Part shown: positions 44,829 to 57,248 of the stretch, piece after piece | Position numbering within the stretch: the first letter of the stretch is position 1 | Layout: each line of letters begins with the position of its first letter | NCBI GenBank assembly: GCA_022393335.1 | Contig: JAJEKB010011900.1 | Location: 1-64,000, forward strand | Origin: Macrotrachela quadricornifera | Lineage: Eukaryota > Rotifera > Eurotatoria > Philodinida > Philodinidae | Direction: 5' to 3' | Length of the DNA stretch: 64,000 bases | Notes under the pieces: model-generated | What the model saw: the letters and a program-made list of their open reading frames with translations, nothing else | What the model was told of the DNA's origin: nothing | Databases searched by the model: none | Position numbers and translations under genes: made by a program

Positions 44829-46700
44829 TTAAATGTTACAAATAATAGCTTTTGGAAACATTTGTGCAAAGAGATTAAAAATTTCTGGCTTTGTTTGGTC
44901 ATCATGCGAATCAAAAGACCAATTAATAATTACTCGTTCAATACGATTTGAAATAATTTTTAAACATGGATTAATCGTAAACAATGTGTTCAGTTCTTCT
45001 CCTAGTTGTATTTTATGAGCATTATTCATTCCTGGCAATTGAAATTCTCGAATATTGGGTGTTAATAATAGCCAAATAATCAGTGTCGTTCCATCTAATT
45101 CGTTCCAATTTGATTTACTCGTCTTAAAATTTATTATACTAGGTAAATATGGAGTCATTACTGTTGTATTTGTTAGCTAAAATATAAAGAAAAAAGTCAT
45201 GTATATGAAAGCACAAACAAAACTGGTTACTAACTAGTTCGTAAAGTGCACGTGGATCCTTGAATTTCCAATATTCAAATTCTAGATATTCGACACGAGA
45301 TGGAAAAACTTGACTAATTAAATGTAAAAAATCGAGAAGTATAGGTCGTTGATTGCTATTGTTAATAAAGATTGAAGTCACACGGGTAAAGTAAATTTGT
45401 GTTGAGCCAAAATGTCCTTTATTCAATGGCCACATAGTTAGATCAGTGGGCAAAGTTAACGAATGTATCAAAGATGAACAGGGCATCGAAGCAATGACTC
45501 GATAGTTACGATTGCCATGATAAACAAAGACTGGCGGTCGACGATCATCAAGCCACCAAGCACTTTGAAATTGACGTAATTGTTCGATCATATCGACCTC
45601 TTCACGATCATAATATTCAATATGAAAAGCAAGTTTCTTAAGTTTCTTACAAGCATAAAATAATTTCTCTAAAGTTTGTCCATTAAATCCATAAATATCG
45701 TTAGCAATGAGTGTAAGATGTTGAAGAGATGAACGACAAGCAAGAATTAGTCGTTTAATAAAATTAAAACTTATATTACGATTGAATGTTTCAATATGTA
45801 AATTTGTTATTAAATTCATTCTTGGAAAAAAACTCTTAATTGATGTTTGATAAGATTCTTTTTGTATGAACGGTGGACATCTAATTTGAAGATGTGTCAA
45901 TTTGGGTGCATATTTACATAAATAGATCGCAGCGCTTAAATTTAAATCACGTATTAATAAATATTCGATAGCTGGACATGATAGACTATATGTATTCGTT
46001 GTTTTTGATCGTGTACGCTTGTTTCTATGAGTAGTAAGTGTTGAGCTAGAAAAATTACCAAATGTAGAACAACTTGAAACGTCCGGTGTCCAAGCATCAC
46101 AATTTTTAAGAAGATTCAAACATGAAATAATAGCATCGAACGCATAATCATGTTTAACATTTAATTTAATGATAAAATTGTATTTATTATTGAGGATTAT
46201 ACGTTGAAGATTTTGATATGAATATATACATGAAAAGACGTAAGGTACCGAATTGATATCAAGACTCATGACTTCAATATCATTCTCGATACAAGTTAAA
46301 TATTTTATGAACCAATTACTGTGTGTTTTTTTTGGAATTTTGAGATGACGAAGACATTTCAGGACGATAGAATTGAAACGCAAGTTAAGACCAAAAAAAG
46401 CCTCTAATATGTCAAGTTGATTCATATACGAAAAAATAAGGATAAAAAGTTCATTTGGCAATGTTTCAAGATTACTTCTAAATAGAATATTATCAATATC
46501 AAATAGTAACCAAATTATTCGTCTTACTTTAGGCTTAGGTTAATAGCAGCTGTCTGTTCATGATCAATATTTGTGTCAAGTGAAAGAGTAGAATTTTTTT
46601 TGCAAACATTTTCCTGTAGGATATTATCAATATCTAAATTGGTTTTATATCGTTTGAATCGATAGTTAAGATTGCAGTTGGTATGATCATCCATTTTCAT
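44829..46700 (-). CDS. F-box protein, three exons
   Basis: Exons 46700-46528, 46477-45235 and 45176-44829 join in frame (introns of 50 and 58 bp; donors GTAAGA and GTTAGT), giving 587 residues. The F-box lies at about residues 59-105, opening with LETLPNELFILIFSYM, then DILEAFFGLNLRFNSI. The rest has spaced leucine-rich segments (PAIEYLLIRDLNL, KLTHLQIRCPP, ITNLHIETFN, SLQHLTLIANDI) that form an LRR-like substrate-binding part. F-box proteins link substrates to SCF ubiquitin ligases; the substrate is unknown. The first exon encodes an unusual Asn/Asp-rich leader. ATG 46700 (MKMDDHTN) is the first ATG in frame. The architecture matches a large bdelloid F-box family. No defect was seen. Confidence 0.85.
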
Positions 46701-47222
46701 TTGTTTGCTTACCGCATCGTTAATTTCTAATAGCAAAGAGCAAATATATTTTAAAAATTTGACATATTAAAATACTTGATCTCTTTAGAGTATTATTGTT
46801 CGCGTTTTTCATTAATTGATCAGTCATTAAACAAAATGAGTAAAAATCTGAAAAAAAAATTCAAGTTTATATATTTCAATAATGATAGCACTCCTGTAAA
46901 TTATTATTATTATTGTTCAGAGCAGACAATACTCTATTACTGCTTGATTCTCTCAATTATTTTTTTTTCTCACAAAAATTTCGTATATAATAACGCTTCT
47001 TCATGTTGATAAAGTTTTTCAAAATTTTCATCTATAATATATTCACTGCGAATTTTGATGCATGTTTTAAAAATATAAAGAAAGGTTATTTTTTTATGAT
47101 GAATGACTCAATTAAGAAATTTTCAATATTGAAGCGACTACCTTCTATGACGTATTTTATTTGCAACGTTTTCTCTATAAAAAATATACTATTAGACTTA
47201 CTTGCAAAACGTGTGCGATTTC

Positions 47223-47253
<31 letters not shown>

Positions 47254-48749
47254 GTGTATGAATCATTTCGAGCAAGTCTCGTGTTGGTATAGATGCGAAC
47301 GCAAAATTAATTTATTCTTCCGAGTAGTCGTAGCTTTTCGCTATTGACAGCAATTTTTCTTTTCATTCCTTTCGACCCACGTTCTTTAGGAGAATGTGAA
47401 AAAAAGCAGATATGACTCATAACATTACAATAACAAAAATATGATGCTTTTTATTTTGTCTTGTAGTATTTTTATTTTATTTTATTAGATGGTCCATGAT
47501 GAACGATATTTTCTTTGTCGAATTCTTATTATTCTAGAACATTAGAATATTTTGATGTAGATGGATTCAAGGAATAACTGTTATTTTTTAGAGAAAGAAT
47601 TTCAAATGAAATGAGATTATTTCCATTTTTTTGTAGAAATTGTCCTACCTTTCTACCAAGCTATATCTATATCTAATTTGTAGAACTCTTTGCTCGACAT
47701 AAGTCGTCAAGGTTATCATCATCATCTACTTTAGTCACAATTGAGAATAAAAAATAATTCTCTGGTATTCGATGTCAATTATTATATGAAGAAATAACTA
47801 TGAAAAAGTAAATACAGTTAAGAATGAATGAACCATGGATAACCAAACAATACACAGAAACAACGTCTAACAACCGTTAAAAATGATAATTATCATATTT
47901 TCGTATAAAATATTCTCTACAGGCCCAACAGTAGAAAAAACACTTATTAGAAACTAAATAAAACTTATAATGCTTCAAATTAATAGAAAAATCGAATGGT
48001 TAATATTATTTTGAATAGCATTTTATTTTCAGATGAATACTGACAAAAATATAAGGTTAATAGGATATCGAGACTGAAAAGAAATCTTACCTTATTTCTT
48101 CAATATCAAAAAAATTCATAGAAATTCGGATTATACGAATCATAAAATTACAAGTAATTTTTAATTTCGAGGATGGTGTCGTAGCGTAAATATGTTCCCC
48201 ATCGCAGATATAACTTCTGAATTTCGACCATTAATCGCAAATCGACTACTCTGACAAATATCGGCGTTTTTGCTTCCCGTGCTACGAGTAATCGACAGTT
48301 GTCAAGAGCAGTCAGTTGACTATCCAGCATGGAGGCTTGTGAGGCTTGAGTCTCACTTGTTTTTCAGTCCTTGAGGCTCAGCCTTACTTATTTTCGGATT
48401 GAATATTATCTTTTATTACTAGAATTTGTTATGTTCGGCATCTAACATAACTAGATACATGTTCTGACATATCTATCTGATAATGTGATTCACCTATTTT
48501 TTATATATTTTTCTTTTCGATATTCTTCTATCGCAAAGATGTCACACACAACTTATATATATCATGTATTTTTTTTCTTTTCTTTTACTTGGATATTTTC
48601 CTTCTCTGTATGTTGTTTAAGTAGTTTTCCTCTTTTCTTACATGTTTTCCTGTTCGTATGTTTAGTTTTTCTCTATATCGTCTATATATGTTTTATTCTC
48701 AGAACGTTTGGTTTTTTCCTAGCACGTATGCACACACACGCACATATAT
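46701..48749. other. intergenic with a TA microsatellite
   Basis: About 2 kb, AT-rich. It has a (TA)n run of about 25 bp at 47228-47252. Open frames near 46776-47347 and 48485-48757 are T-rich and lack domain signals. No gene is supported. Confidence 0.4.
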
Positions 48750-49310
48750 GGGCATGACCAGTCGTGTTGGTACTCCAAGATATAAGATAGGAAATAATAT
48801 TATTTCAGAGACATGTATATAATGAATTTTATACCAAATGAAAGCCAATCAAAAATGGGATTTATTGGTACTAAATAGTAAGGGTTTTATAAACTTTATA
48901 ATGCTGAAGTAAAAAATTTTTGAAAAAAAACTAACTTCTTTTCATTATTTCTATTACCTTACATGTTTCAAAATATATTCAATGGATACAACATGGAAAG
49001 CTGAATTAAATAAGTGTATTTTATAACATGGATGGTAGTAAAAATAATAAAAAGAGCTAATTTTATGCGAAAATCAAGTGTCTTTTTTTATATAGAAAAT
49101 ATAAGTTTTTTAACATTTTTTAATATATAGAATTTTTCAAAATTTTTTAGTTCGACATTATCAAGTTTACAAAACCTTTACTATTTACTACCAATAAAAC
49201 CCTATTTTTGACGGGCTTTCTTTTGGTATAAAATTCATTATATACACATCCCTGAAATAATATTATTTCCTATTCTATATCTTGGAGTACCAACACGACT
49301 GGCCATGCCC
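48750..49310. mobile_element. hairpin MITE, arms about 180 bp
   Basis: The ends are GGGCATGACCAGTCGTGTTG at 48750 and its near-complement CAACACGACTGGCCATGCCC ending at 49310. Pairing extends inward through GTACTCCAAGATATA / TATCTTGGAGTAC, AAATAATATTATTTC and ATACCAAATGAAAGCC / GGGCTTTCTTTTGGTAT. The flanks are CATATAT and ATATATA, so a TA or ATAT target duplication is possible. No coding region. Confidence 0.88.
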
Positions 49311-50059
49311 ATATATAGAGAAAAGACAGATTCCATTGATCTGAAAAGTGTCTGTTCAACCTTTACATCGAAGAACGAACAGAGAAAGTTATCTTTTGAT
49401 ACCTTCTGATTCGTTTTGTTTTCACAATGACCGTTACAGTTTTTACTGAGGTCTAATAAAAAGAAGAATTATATTTTGTTTCATCGTTTTATAAAAGTCC
49501 ATCGTACAAAAAAAATATTATGGACCTCGCTTATGTTAATGACGCTCCGCCACCACTGCTGTGAAGTTACAGTATTGAGATTTAAAATGATTCAAATACC
49601 TATGCAATGATTTTGTATGAATTAAGGAAGAGGCACATTTCAGGTGAAACTAATTTGTTTTTGACAACACTTTTAATCGAAGCTAGTTGTATTTTCTTAA
49701 AAAAAAAGAACTATTCTTTAAAAAACTCTTCTATAATGAGAATAACTAACATGATAATTTCCTCAATACTTACGTCTTTTGTGCAAATACATTTATTTTA
49801 TTTGGAAAGTTGACTACTGTCGAATTGATACAGCATAGCGACTTCGTCTTAGCATCTTTGATATAGCTACTGAAATGAAATGTTGTAATTAGATCTCTTC
49901 GACAAACAGGAAAACCAAAAGATCCCTGAACCTATAATGATCCCATACTGCCTTTATCTTGATTTTTGATCATAGCATTCTTCATATCATTAACAAGTTC
50001 ACCAGTGACACTTGTCTAACTGGAAAGAAGTTGTTCGGAATCTATTTGACGCTCGTTGA

Positions 50060-51040
50060 AGACGATACTACGGATACGTAAGCTCTGCTTGCATACAAAT
50101 AGACCAACTCCACTTCAACACCAATACCACAAAGAACATCAAACATATCGCCTGCTTTTTCTTCTTCTAAGAAAAATAGTTCAAAATGCGTCGAACTCAT
50201 TAAAATACATAGTTGTTCTATTAATCATGTTTAAGTCTTTTCGATCTTACAATATCTGCAGAATCCAAGATATTCACATCATGTCTAAGAAGAAACATAA
50301 ACTCTTTAAATATTTTTATACCATACGATCAAGTTTATTAAAGTGTACAAGAATATGAGCATCAATAAATTAAAAATTGTACATACATATGTTTTATTTT
50401 ATATGAATAACTCCAATTTATAGAAGGAGAGCGAAACTTCTGAAATACACTGTAATTTCATGGTAGATATTCACAAAAATGCTTAACATTCTACTGCAGC
50501 ACTTCTTTAAAGCAGAATCAATTGATGTTTACTACCTTTAAGAATTTTTTCGAGGGCTGCTAAATAGCCTGGTGGTCTCTATTCATTGTTTACTACTCAT
50601 TCTATTCCAGAGAGAATGTCACAAGGAAAATGGCTTTAACTACTAGAATTTACCGATAATATGACCAACACCAAGTGTACCTTCGGCAACTGATATAGCA
50701 ATATCAAACTAATAAATAAAAAATTCTTTTTGTATTTTTCATGCTTTTGCAATATCGCCATTGACTAGCTTGTTAGAGGACTTTATTGGAGCAGCTATGG
50801 GACATTTAGAAAAAAAAACTTTCTTTGTGTATCCAATGCATCTTGTGGATCACCAAACATGAATTGAAAACATGATTTGGCTTGAGGGATAATTGGAAGA
50901 ACATCGAATAGATTAGTCTCAGTATCACTAAAGAAAAGCATTACGCGTAGTGATAATGTTGTCTTGAGCACTGAGACATTATGCCGAATGTCAAGAGGAA
51001 AATCAGCTTAGCAAGCGTTAAGAAGAAATGTGACAATGCT
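50060..51040 (-). pseudogene. probable decayed gene of unknown family
   Basis: Coding-like minus-strand fragments occur in order: RHNVSVLKTTLSLRVMLFFS and DTETNLFDVLPIIPQAKSC, then FQFMFGDPQDALDTQ (about 50830-51015); FDIAISVAEGTLGVGHIIGK (about 50650-50715); EEEKAGDMFDVLCGIGVEVE (about 50110-50170). They are separated by stops and frame changes. Codon choice and hydrophobic pattern look protein-like, but I cannot name the family, and splicing might explain some of the breaks. Confidence 0.35.
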
Positions 51041-53059
51041 TTCTCCTCATAAAATCTGCAATAATCTACTTTATAACTACAACCTACAATCCAGTAAGTA
51101 CAATTAGTTCATAATTCATTTATTTTTACTTGTTTTCGAATGTCGATCAAAAGTCGCACACAGTTCTCATTCAAGAATTCACGAAAGTACACACCTGTTT
51201 GGATCATTTACTCATACAGACGCATTCACAGCTTACCCTTCAGTGTCAGATCCAAGCATCTCAACAAATTTGGAGACTACATTTGCTAGAAATATCTCCA
51301 TTGAAACTGCCAATACTGTATCAAAAATATCAACTATGCAGAGTGCAGATCCTCCCAGCGTAGACAAAAGACCCCTTTCCATTTTGAGTATAAAATATTG
51401 GGAAGTCGACTTTAGTAACTATTCTTCTCCATGTAGTTCACTGACGAGTGTCATGTTATTATCATACCAGACAGAGCTATGACGACTGTTACAGTCACTA
51501 TTCGGATAGTCTATAAATAAAAAGATATTTGAAAGGAAATGAAGAATTATTTCTCAGTTGAGATGTTTGGTGCTGCCGAAATAAGTAGTGGTAAAAGAAA
51601 AGAGTTATTGATAAATACATACTTTACGTATTCTTTGTATGCAAAAACATACATCTCGTGGCTGTTATGTGAGAGATTGTTGACTTTCCTTTTTTTATGG
51701 TTTTTTTCCAACCTGCAATCTTGTTTTGCGTATGAGTCAGTAGCTATGTACGATAAGAGCGATTTTATTAGTCTAAAAGTTTTGTTTGAGAATCATTATA
51801 CGCATGTCGGTTCGTTTTCTTTCTTTAAATATAACATGACATCATCTATACTTATCACTTTTCTTTCTATCTGTCTAGAATTATTCTCCTTAATGTGTTT
51901 TCGTGGTTTTTTCTCTTTATTTCTTTGCTTTGAAAGTAATGATTAAGGTACCTTCAATTTTACCCCTATCAAATTATTCAGCAGACCTTGTGAATAGAGA
52001 AATTATTCTTTTAGTAGCTGAAACATTTTTGTTTTTTCAAACATTTGAAAACAATGGCTGAACATAAAAATGTTGATATAAGAAATAATAGCGATAATAT
52101 TCTACATTACAATTCTTCAATTTAAAATATCCGAAAAAATTAATAAAAATCTTTTTTTTTAAATACCAAGTACAGAATACTGCTGAAAACTAAACTGCTA
52201 ACATTACTCGTGAAAATGAACATTCGATTGAACAATCTATTGGATATATTAGCTCCAGTCATTCGAAAAATAATCTATCATAGAGAACAAATAAATGAAT
52301 AAGCGGAATACTTTTATCAAATTATCCGTACGTCAAAATAAATTATACATAAATACAAAATACTATATGTTGCGTTTTGTTACCATCAGATCAAAGAACA
52401 AAAAAAAATGCACACTGTTTCCTTTTTTATTTATTTTTAACTGAGAAAGATCATGATTCAGAATAATCACTTTATTCCATAGATTTCTCCCTTTCGTAAT
52501 GATTGTATTATGTAGAAAATAAACTATTGAAAAATTTCTATTATTTTCTTGATTTTGAGTGACATTTTTGATTTGATTCAATGTTTATGTTATTTCGATC
52601 TTTCATTTATAATTATTCATAAGTATGAAACTCGACCTCAAAAATATTTTTATCATAATATCTAAGCAGTATACCTTTATAAAAAGTATTCAAGTTCTTT
52701 CGATAGATTAGAATAAAATAAAAACATGATCTTTGTAAATTAAAGTGAAGCTAGATAATGACCTCTTGCGGACAGTTATACAATATGCCTCTCTGATTAT
52801 TCTTCTTTTTCTTTGTCTTTCATTGATTACCTTCGAGAATGACTCACTAGTGTATATCTCTTCTTCTTGCTTTATTTTTCTTGTTATTACATATGTGGTT
52901 TGAAATGACATAGCAATCAAATTTTTTCTTTTTTTCGAAGAATATATGATGCTTGCAGAATATATAAGAGCTTGATTCCGTCTCGTATTAGTTTGAGAAG
53001 AACTGATTTTAACTTTATATTCCGATTTTTCTTAATGAAACGATATATTATTCTTTAAG
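51041..53059. other. intergenic, no supported gene
   Basis: Several open frames (about 51130-51480, 51539-51946) lack recognisable domains. The first is Ser/Thr-rich on + but is also open on -, so the strand is undecided. A TATA-like TATATAAGAG lies near 52961, about 100 bp upstream of the next gene's ATG. Confidence 0.35.
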
Positions 53060-54181
53060 ATGAATAATTGTTTTGATCAAACTTCTAATTCTAATTCTAA
53101 TCAATTATCTTTTCATTGTTCAAGTGGTGAATTATTATGGGGTCAATTACATTGTATTTGTGAAGGTTATTTTAATCATCTTCATGATCGATATGATATT
53201 CCTCAATCTATACCTGAACCATTGGAAGGAGGAACAATATTACGACGGACGTATCAATATCGATGTCGAGCTGCTAAAGGTGATTGGCTAGCTAAATTAT
53301 ATCGTACTCGATTGACTTTGGAATCTGATTTTTTTAATTCAGGTTATATTATTTATAATATTAATCATAATCCAATTGAAATATTACGACGTTGTGTTGC
53401 TGTTGGTAAATCTCTTCATCAATCCCATAATGATCGTAGTATTATATATATTAATCGATATGATTGGTCTGGACATCATCATTATCAATTTGAAACTGAG
53501 ATTAATCAATTATTAGGTATTGATAATAGCAATTTTAATGATGATTATTCATTGAGAATGTTATTTGGTGGTTGTATTATGATTGTTGACTCGGATTCAG
53601 CTATGAGTATTATTCAACAATTGAAATCTAATCCTATTGAACTTAATCAGTCTCATGAGAAAGTATTTATTGAAAACGGTAATGAATCGAATAATCGAGT
53701 TGGATTACATTTATCGATTCCTAATACTGAATATGAATTTGCATGGCTAGTATTCAGTGGTGATCAGCCTAATTCAGAATTAATTGGAGTAGTCTATGAT
53801 GGAAGTTACACTCTATTAGAAGGTCAAATTATACTCGATCAAGAAGATGTAGTTAGTTGGAATGAATATGAATTAAAAAGACAAGAACAAGCTCGTATCG
53901 AAGCCGAACTCTGGAAGAAATTACAATCTAAAGCTGAAGAACAAGACGATGCTGATATTCGTACAATAATGAATAATCGTGGTAATAAGATTATCGAACA
54001 ATTAGCGAATGAATTTATTGCACAGAGATTTAAATTTCCTAATAATACTGAAATAGTATTGAAATACTGTGGAGAGTATAACGATTTTCAATCAATTGTT
54101 GATACCATACAAAACAAATTAGCAGGCTGCACCAATAGTAATAATTTATCTCAACAATCTGCTGAAATTACAGAATCATAG
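53060..54181 (+). CDS. hypothetical protein, 373 residues, single exon
   Basis: An uninterrupted frame from ATG 53060 to TAG 54179-54181, with codon usage like the other genes here. There is no signal peptide, and no membrane helix is obvious. The N-terminal third has WGQLHCICEGYFNHLHDRYD and a basic patch RRTYQYRCRAAKGDWLAKLY. The middle is mixed alpha/beta with Asn-rich loops. Residues about 270-310 are a charged, probably coiled-coil helix (KRQEQARIEAELWKKLQSKA). I do not recognise the family. A TATA-like TATATAAGAG near 52961 and a 3' AT-rich stretch are compatible with a stand-alone gene. Length and integrity make chance unlikely. Confidence 0.72.
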   Translation: MNNCFDQTSNSNSNQLSFHCSSGELLWGQLHCICEGYFNHLHDRYDIPQSIPEPLEGGTILRRTYQYRCRAAKGDWLAKLYRTRLTLESDFFNSGYIIYNINHNPIEILRRCVAVGKSLHQSHNDRSIIYINRYDWSGHHHYQFETEINQLLGIDNSNFNDDYSLRMLFGGCIMIVDSDSAMSIIQQLKSNPIELNQSHEKVFIENGNESNNRVGLHLSIPNTEYEFAWLVFSGDQPNSELIGVVYDGSYTLLEGQIILDQEDVVSWNEYELKRQEQARIEAELWKKLQSKAEEQDDADIRTIMNNRGNKIIEQLANEFIAQRFKFPNNTEIVLKYCGEYNDFQSIVDTIQNKLAGCTNSNNLSQQSAEITES

Positions 54182-55200
54182 TCGATAACGTTTACCTCGG
54201 CTTCAGCAACATCTTAAAATTAACTCATATGTATTTTTATTTTTTGTGATTAATTGATTATTCCAATTGATGTTTTATAGATATTAATCAGCGAGTTAGT
54301 TGTATTAATATTGAACAGGAAAGAATGAGAGTATTGAGGGTGAGGGATTAAGATCTGATTCTTATAAAAAAACCAAATATGGTCAATCTTCAACATCATT
54401 GATTCGCGATTGTAAAAACCAATGAAAAAAATTTTCTAGTTTTTCTTAAACTTACTAATTTACTTACGAAAGAACTATCCCAACTGATCCGCGTCAATTT
54501 TGCTCATCTCTTGTCCATATGTAGAGGTCATTATATTGAGAATTCTCTCTGCCAATGATCGTCACTTGTGCCAGTCTATCTTGTGTTTAGTTTATGTGAC
54601 AGGACGTTTTATTGTTGATCTTGATGTTGCGATCGGATTCACATATTTCTGTCTCACTATGACTTGATTCAGTATATGAAATCTTGAAACTTTTTATTTT
54701 CAGTGATTCTTGCAGAATGTTTGAAGTTCTGAATAGGCTCTTCATTAAGTGTATTGGATACAGTTTCATGTTTTTTTTAAAACGTCGACAAGTCTGTCTT
54801 ACTGTTTTACTTATATATAAATAGCTGATCATGTAGCAGAATCTTTTAACTTGTATCTTACACAATTCCTATTGATAATTTTGATTATATATATCGAGGA
54901 GATAGGAAAGCAACATCTCGAATATTTCATATATATACATCAAAATTTTACTATTATTATTATGTCTCTAACAATATTATCAAATATTGATTAAAAACTA
55001 GTGCGTATATTATTCCATTTAAAACCTGAATTTTTTCATATTTTCCTATACTCAATTTATTAAAACACAGTGTTGAACACGAATTGATTCCAATCGCATA
55101 ATAAATATTAAATTTCTTTTTATTAATTCTAGATTATTTATTAAAAAAGACGATGAAAAGAAAGAACGTTCATCATTTAGACATTTACATTAAAATAAAA
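54182..55200. other. intergenic, no supported gene
   Basis: A 92-codon open frame on - at 54587-54865 is basic and Ser/Lys-rich with no recognisable domain; it may be chance. Nothing else is evident. Confidence 0.35.
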
Positions 55201-56151
55201 TTAAGTTTTATTGTTAGATGCTGATGCTTGAATATAATTATTATTAATTTGTGTTTCTTTATCATCTGTATCTTTCTCTGTTAACATTTCTTTAATAGTT
55301 TGTTCAAAACTTTTTGGTGTTCGTTGTAATAATTTTTCTAAAGTTGTATCAATATGTGAAAGATCTCCACGTTGTAATGCTCGATAGATTGTAGCCCATA
55401 TTTTCACCCATACTGTATTTTGATGTGTTAAATTTTGATTAATATATTCTTCATATGAAACAATTTTTACTGGAATTTGACGATCTAGAATTTTTGAAAC
55501 AATTATAGCTGTTTCTGTTAATGTATAAAGTTTTGAACCAGTTAATAGAATAGTTTTATTATGATAAATATTAGTTGGTTCTATTAATATTTTAGCTGTT
55601 GCTTCAGCTAAATCATCTCTTGCAACAAATGGAATTCCACCATCTGTTGGTATAACAATTTCATTTGTTGTTTTAACATCAAAATGTCCAAGAAAAAGTG
55701 GAAAAACTTCCGAATAAAATCCTTCACGAAGAATTGTATATTTAATAGATGATGATTTAAGTAAATCTTCTGTATTTAAATGTGCTTCCATTATTGCTAC
55801 ATCTCTTGTATCTCCAATTGATGAACTTGTATAATAAATATGTTTTATTCCAACATTTATAGCTGTATCAATAGCATTTCGATGTTCTTCAGTTCGTTTT
55901 TCATTATCAATTGTAATTGATGAAATTAGAAATAAAATTTCTCCACCTTGAAATGCTTTTTCAAGAGTTTCTTTTTTCTTATAATCTCCATGACGTACAT
56001 CAAAAACAATTTTTTCTAATTGATTATCAACACCATTTGGATTATAAACAGATATGATTATATCTTTTGGATTAATACCAAATTCAAGTAAATATCGTAA
56101 AACTTTTGAACCAAGTGCACCAGTAGAACCAGTTAGAACAATTTTACCCAT
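55201..56151 (-). CDS. NmrA-like NAD(P)-binding oxidoreductase
   Basis: A single-exon frame of 316 residues from ATG 56151; the longer in-frame extension upstream lacks an ATG. The N-terminal Rossmann motif GSTGALG (residues 8-14, GxxGxxG after strand KIVLT) is followed by FDVRHGDY and a GGEILFLISS strand. Then come AINVGIKHIYYTSSS, YTILREGFYSEVFP, and a PFVARDDLAEATAKIL segment with TILLTGSKLYTLTETA, in the order typical of atypical short-chain dehydrogenases of the NmrA/quinone oxidoreductase 2 (QOR2) group. These proteins reduce small quinone-like substrates or sense the NAD(P) redox state; the substrate here is unknown. The last 40 residues are a polar tail beyond the usual fold. Absence of introns, unlike most neighbours, makes horizontal origin possible but not shown. 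Confidence 0.85.
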   Translation of the reverse strand: MGKIVLTGSTGALGSKVLRYLLEFGINPKDIIISVYNPNGVDNQLEKIVFDVRHGDYKKKETLEKAFQGGEILFLISSITIDNEKRTEEHRNAIDTAINVGIKHIYYTSSSIGDTRDVAIMEAHLNTEDLLKSSSIKYTILREGFYSEVFPLFLGHFDVKTTNEIVIPTDGGIPFVARDDLAEATAKILIEPTNIYHNKTILLTGSKLYTLTETAIIVSKILDRQIPVKIVSYEEYINQNLTHQNTVWVKIWATIYRALQRGDLSHIDTTLEKLLQRTPKSFEQTIKEMLTEKDTDDKETQINNNYIQASASNNKT

Positions 56152-57248
56152 CTTTTCTCTTGTTAAACTTATCAAATGATATATTTAGTTTCTTATGATG
56201 ATAAATAATCGTTTTTTTTTCTCTGTTTATATACATTTATTCGAAGGATACACATGTTATTGCTATTTATATTACTATTACCTTTTTTTGCTTTTATCTA
56301 TCGTTCTTCTATGCATATATACAAACAGATTGGGTCATTGTTTCTTTACTTTATGACATCGATACGTTGCTTTTTTTTTCTAAAATAAAATTTATACAAG
56401 TACAAATTAATTATTATAACTTTAATTACTTCAGTTTTATTGGTAAACATATATTTCGTTATTAGAATTCAGTTACATTCAATAGTTCCAAAATTTCAAT
56501 CGTTTTTCTTTGTAAATTAGCTGAATATGGCTTCTAAAGTGTTCTTTTTGCTTGATCGAACAGATTGCATCTACACGATTAAACCCTATGCGTATCAGGT
56601 AACTCCATATGCAGCAGAAATCTAAAATAAAACACGTTCACGACTCAGATTCAGATCTGATGATGAATAGCTGTGACATATTTTGAACACATTCTCATGC
56701 CAATTCTATCAATTATTCTCTTTTGAGATCTAGTCATTGGGTATTTACCTCCTTCTCCATGAACGCTATTACAGTACAAATTCGTTCAGAATGACTTTTC
56801 ATCGATTTTAAATTAAGAATGCTTTGTATATCCAGAGAAAACTTCATTTTTACAATTAATATGTTTTGCTGATTGAGGAAACTATTTCAAACGGTTGAAT
56901 TTGATTGGTTGCAAATTGTTCTAGGCGTTTTGGCTCAGCCATGAGCTTACTTAATAGTTGAGAAAACTCGACGTCTACAATAGAAAGCCTTCCAAAATAA
57001 TAGCGCTTTCGTTTGAAATGACAAAATCAAAAAAAAATTTTTTTTCCAGTGGCTTTAGCATAGAGTAAGGGTCCCCTCTCACGGATTCTCTTTTAAGTGC
57101 CAGTACTAAGGACGTTGTTACTTAAGTCAGTACAAGACAATACTTATACTTATTGTATTGTAATTCTTAAAGGTAATAACTCGTTTCTTAATCTATAAAT
57201 TTCAATTTATCGTATCAAAATCATTTTTTCTGTCAAATGTTGAAATAT
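56152..57248. other. intergenic, nothing recognised
   Basis: AT-rich 1.1 kb between the NmrA-like gene and the decarboxylase pseudogene. No gene or structured repeat was seen. Confidence 0.4.

Noticed and set aside
48485..48757. Hydrophobic plus-strand frame suggesting a membrane protein
   Set aside because: T-rich low-complexity DNA reads as Phe/Leu-rich in any frame; it runs into the hairpin MITE and lacks homology signals.
51130..51480. Ser/Thr-rich plus-strand frames resembling a mucin-like exon
   Set aside because: The opposite strand is equally open, no signal peptide or splice partner was found, and homopolymer-like composition can create this.
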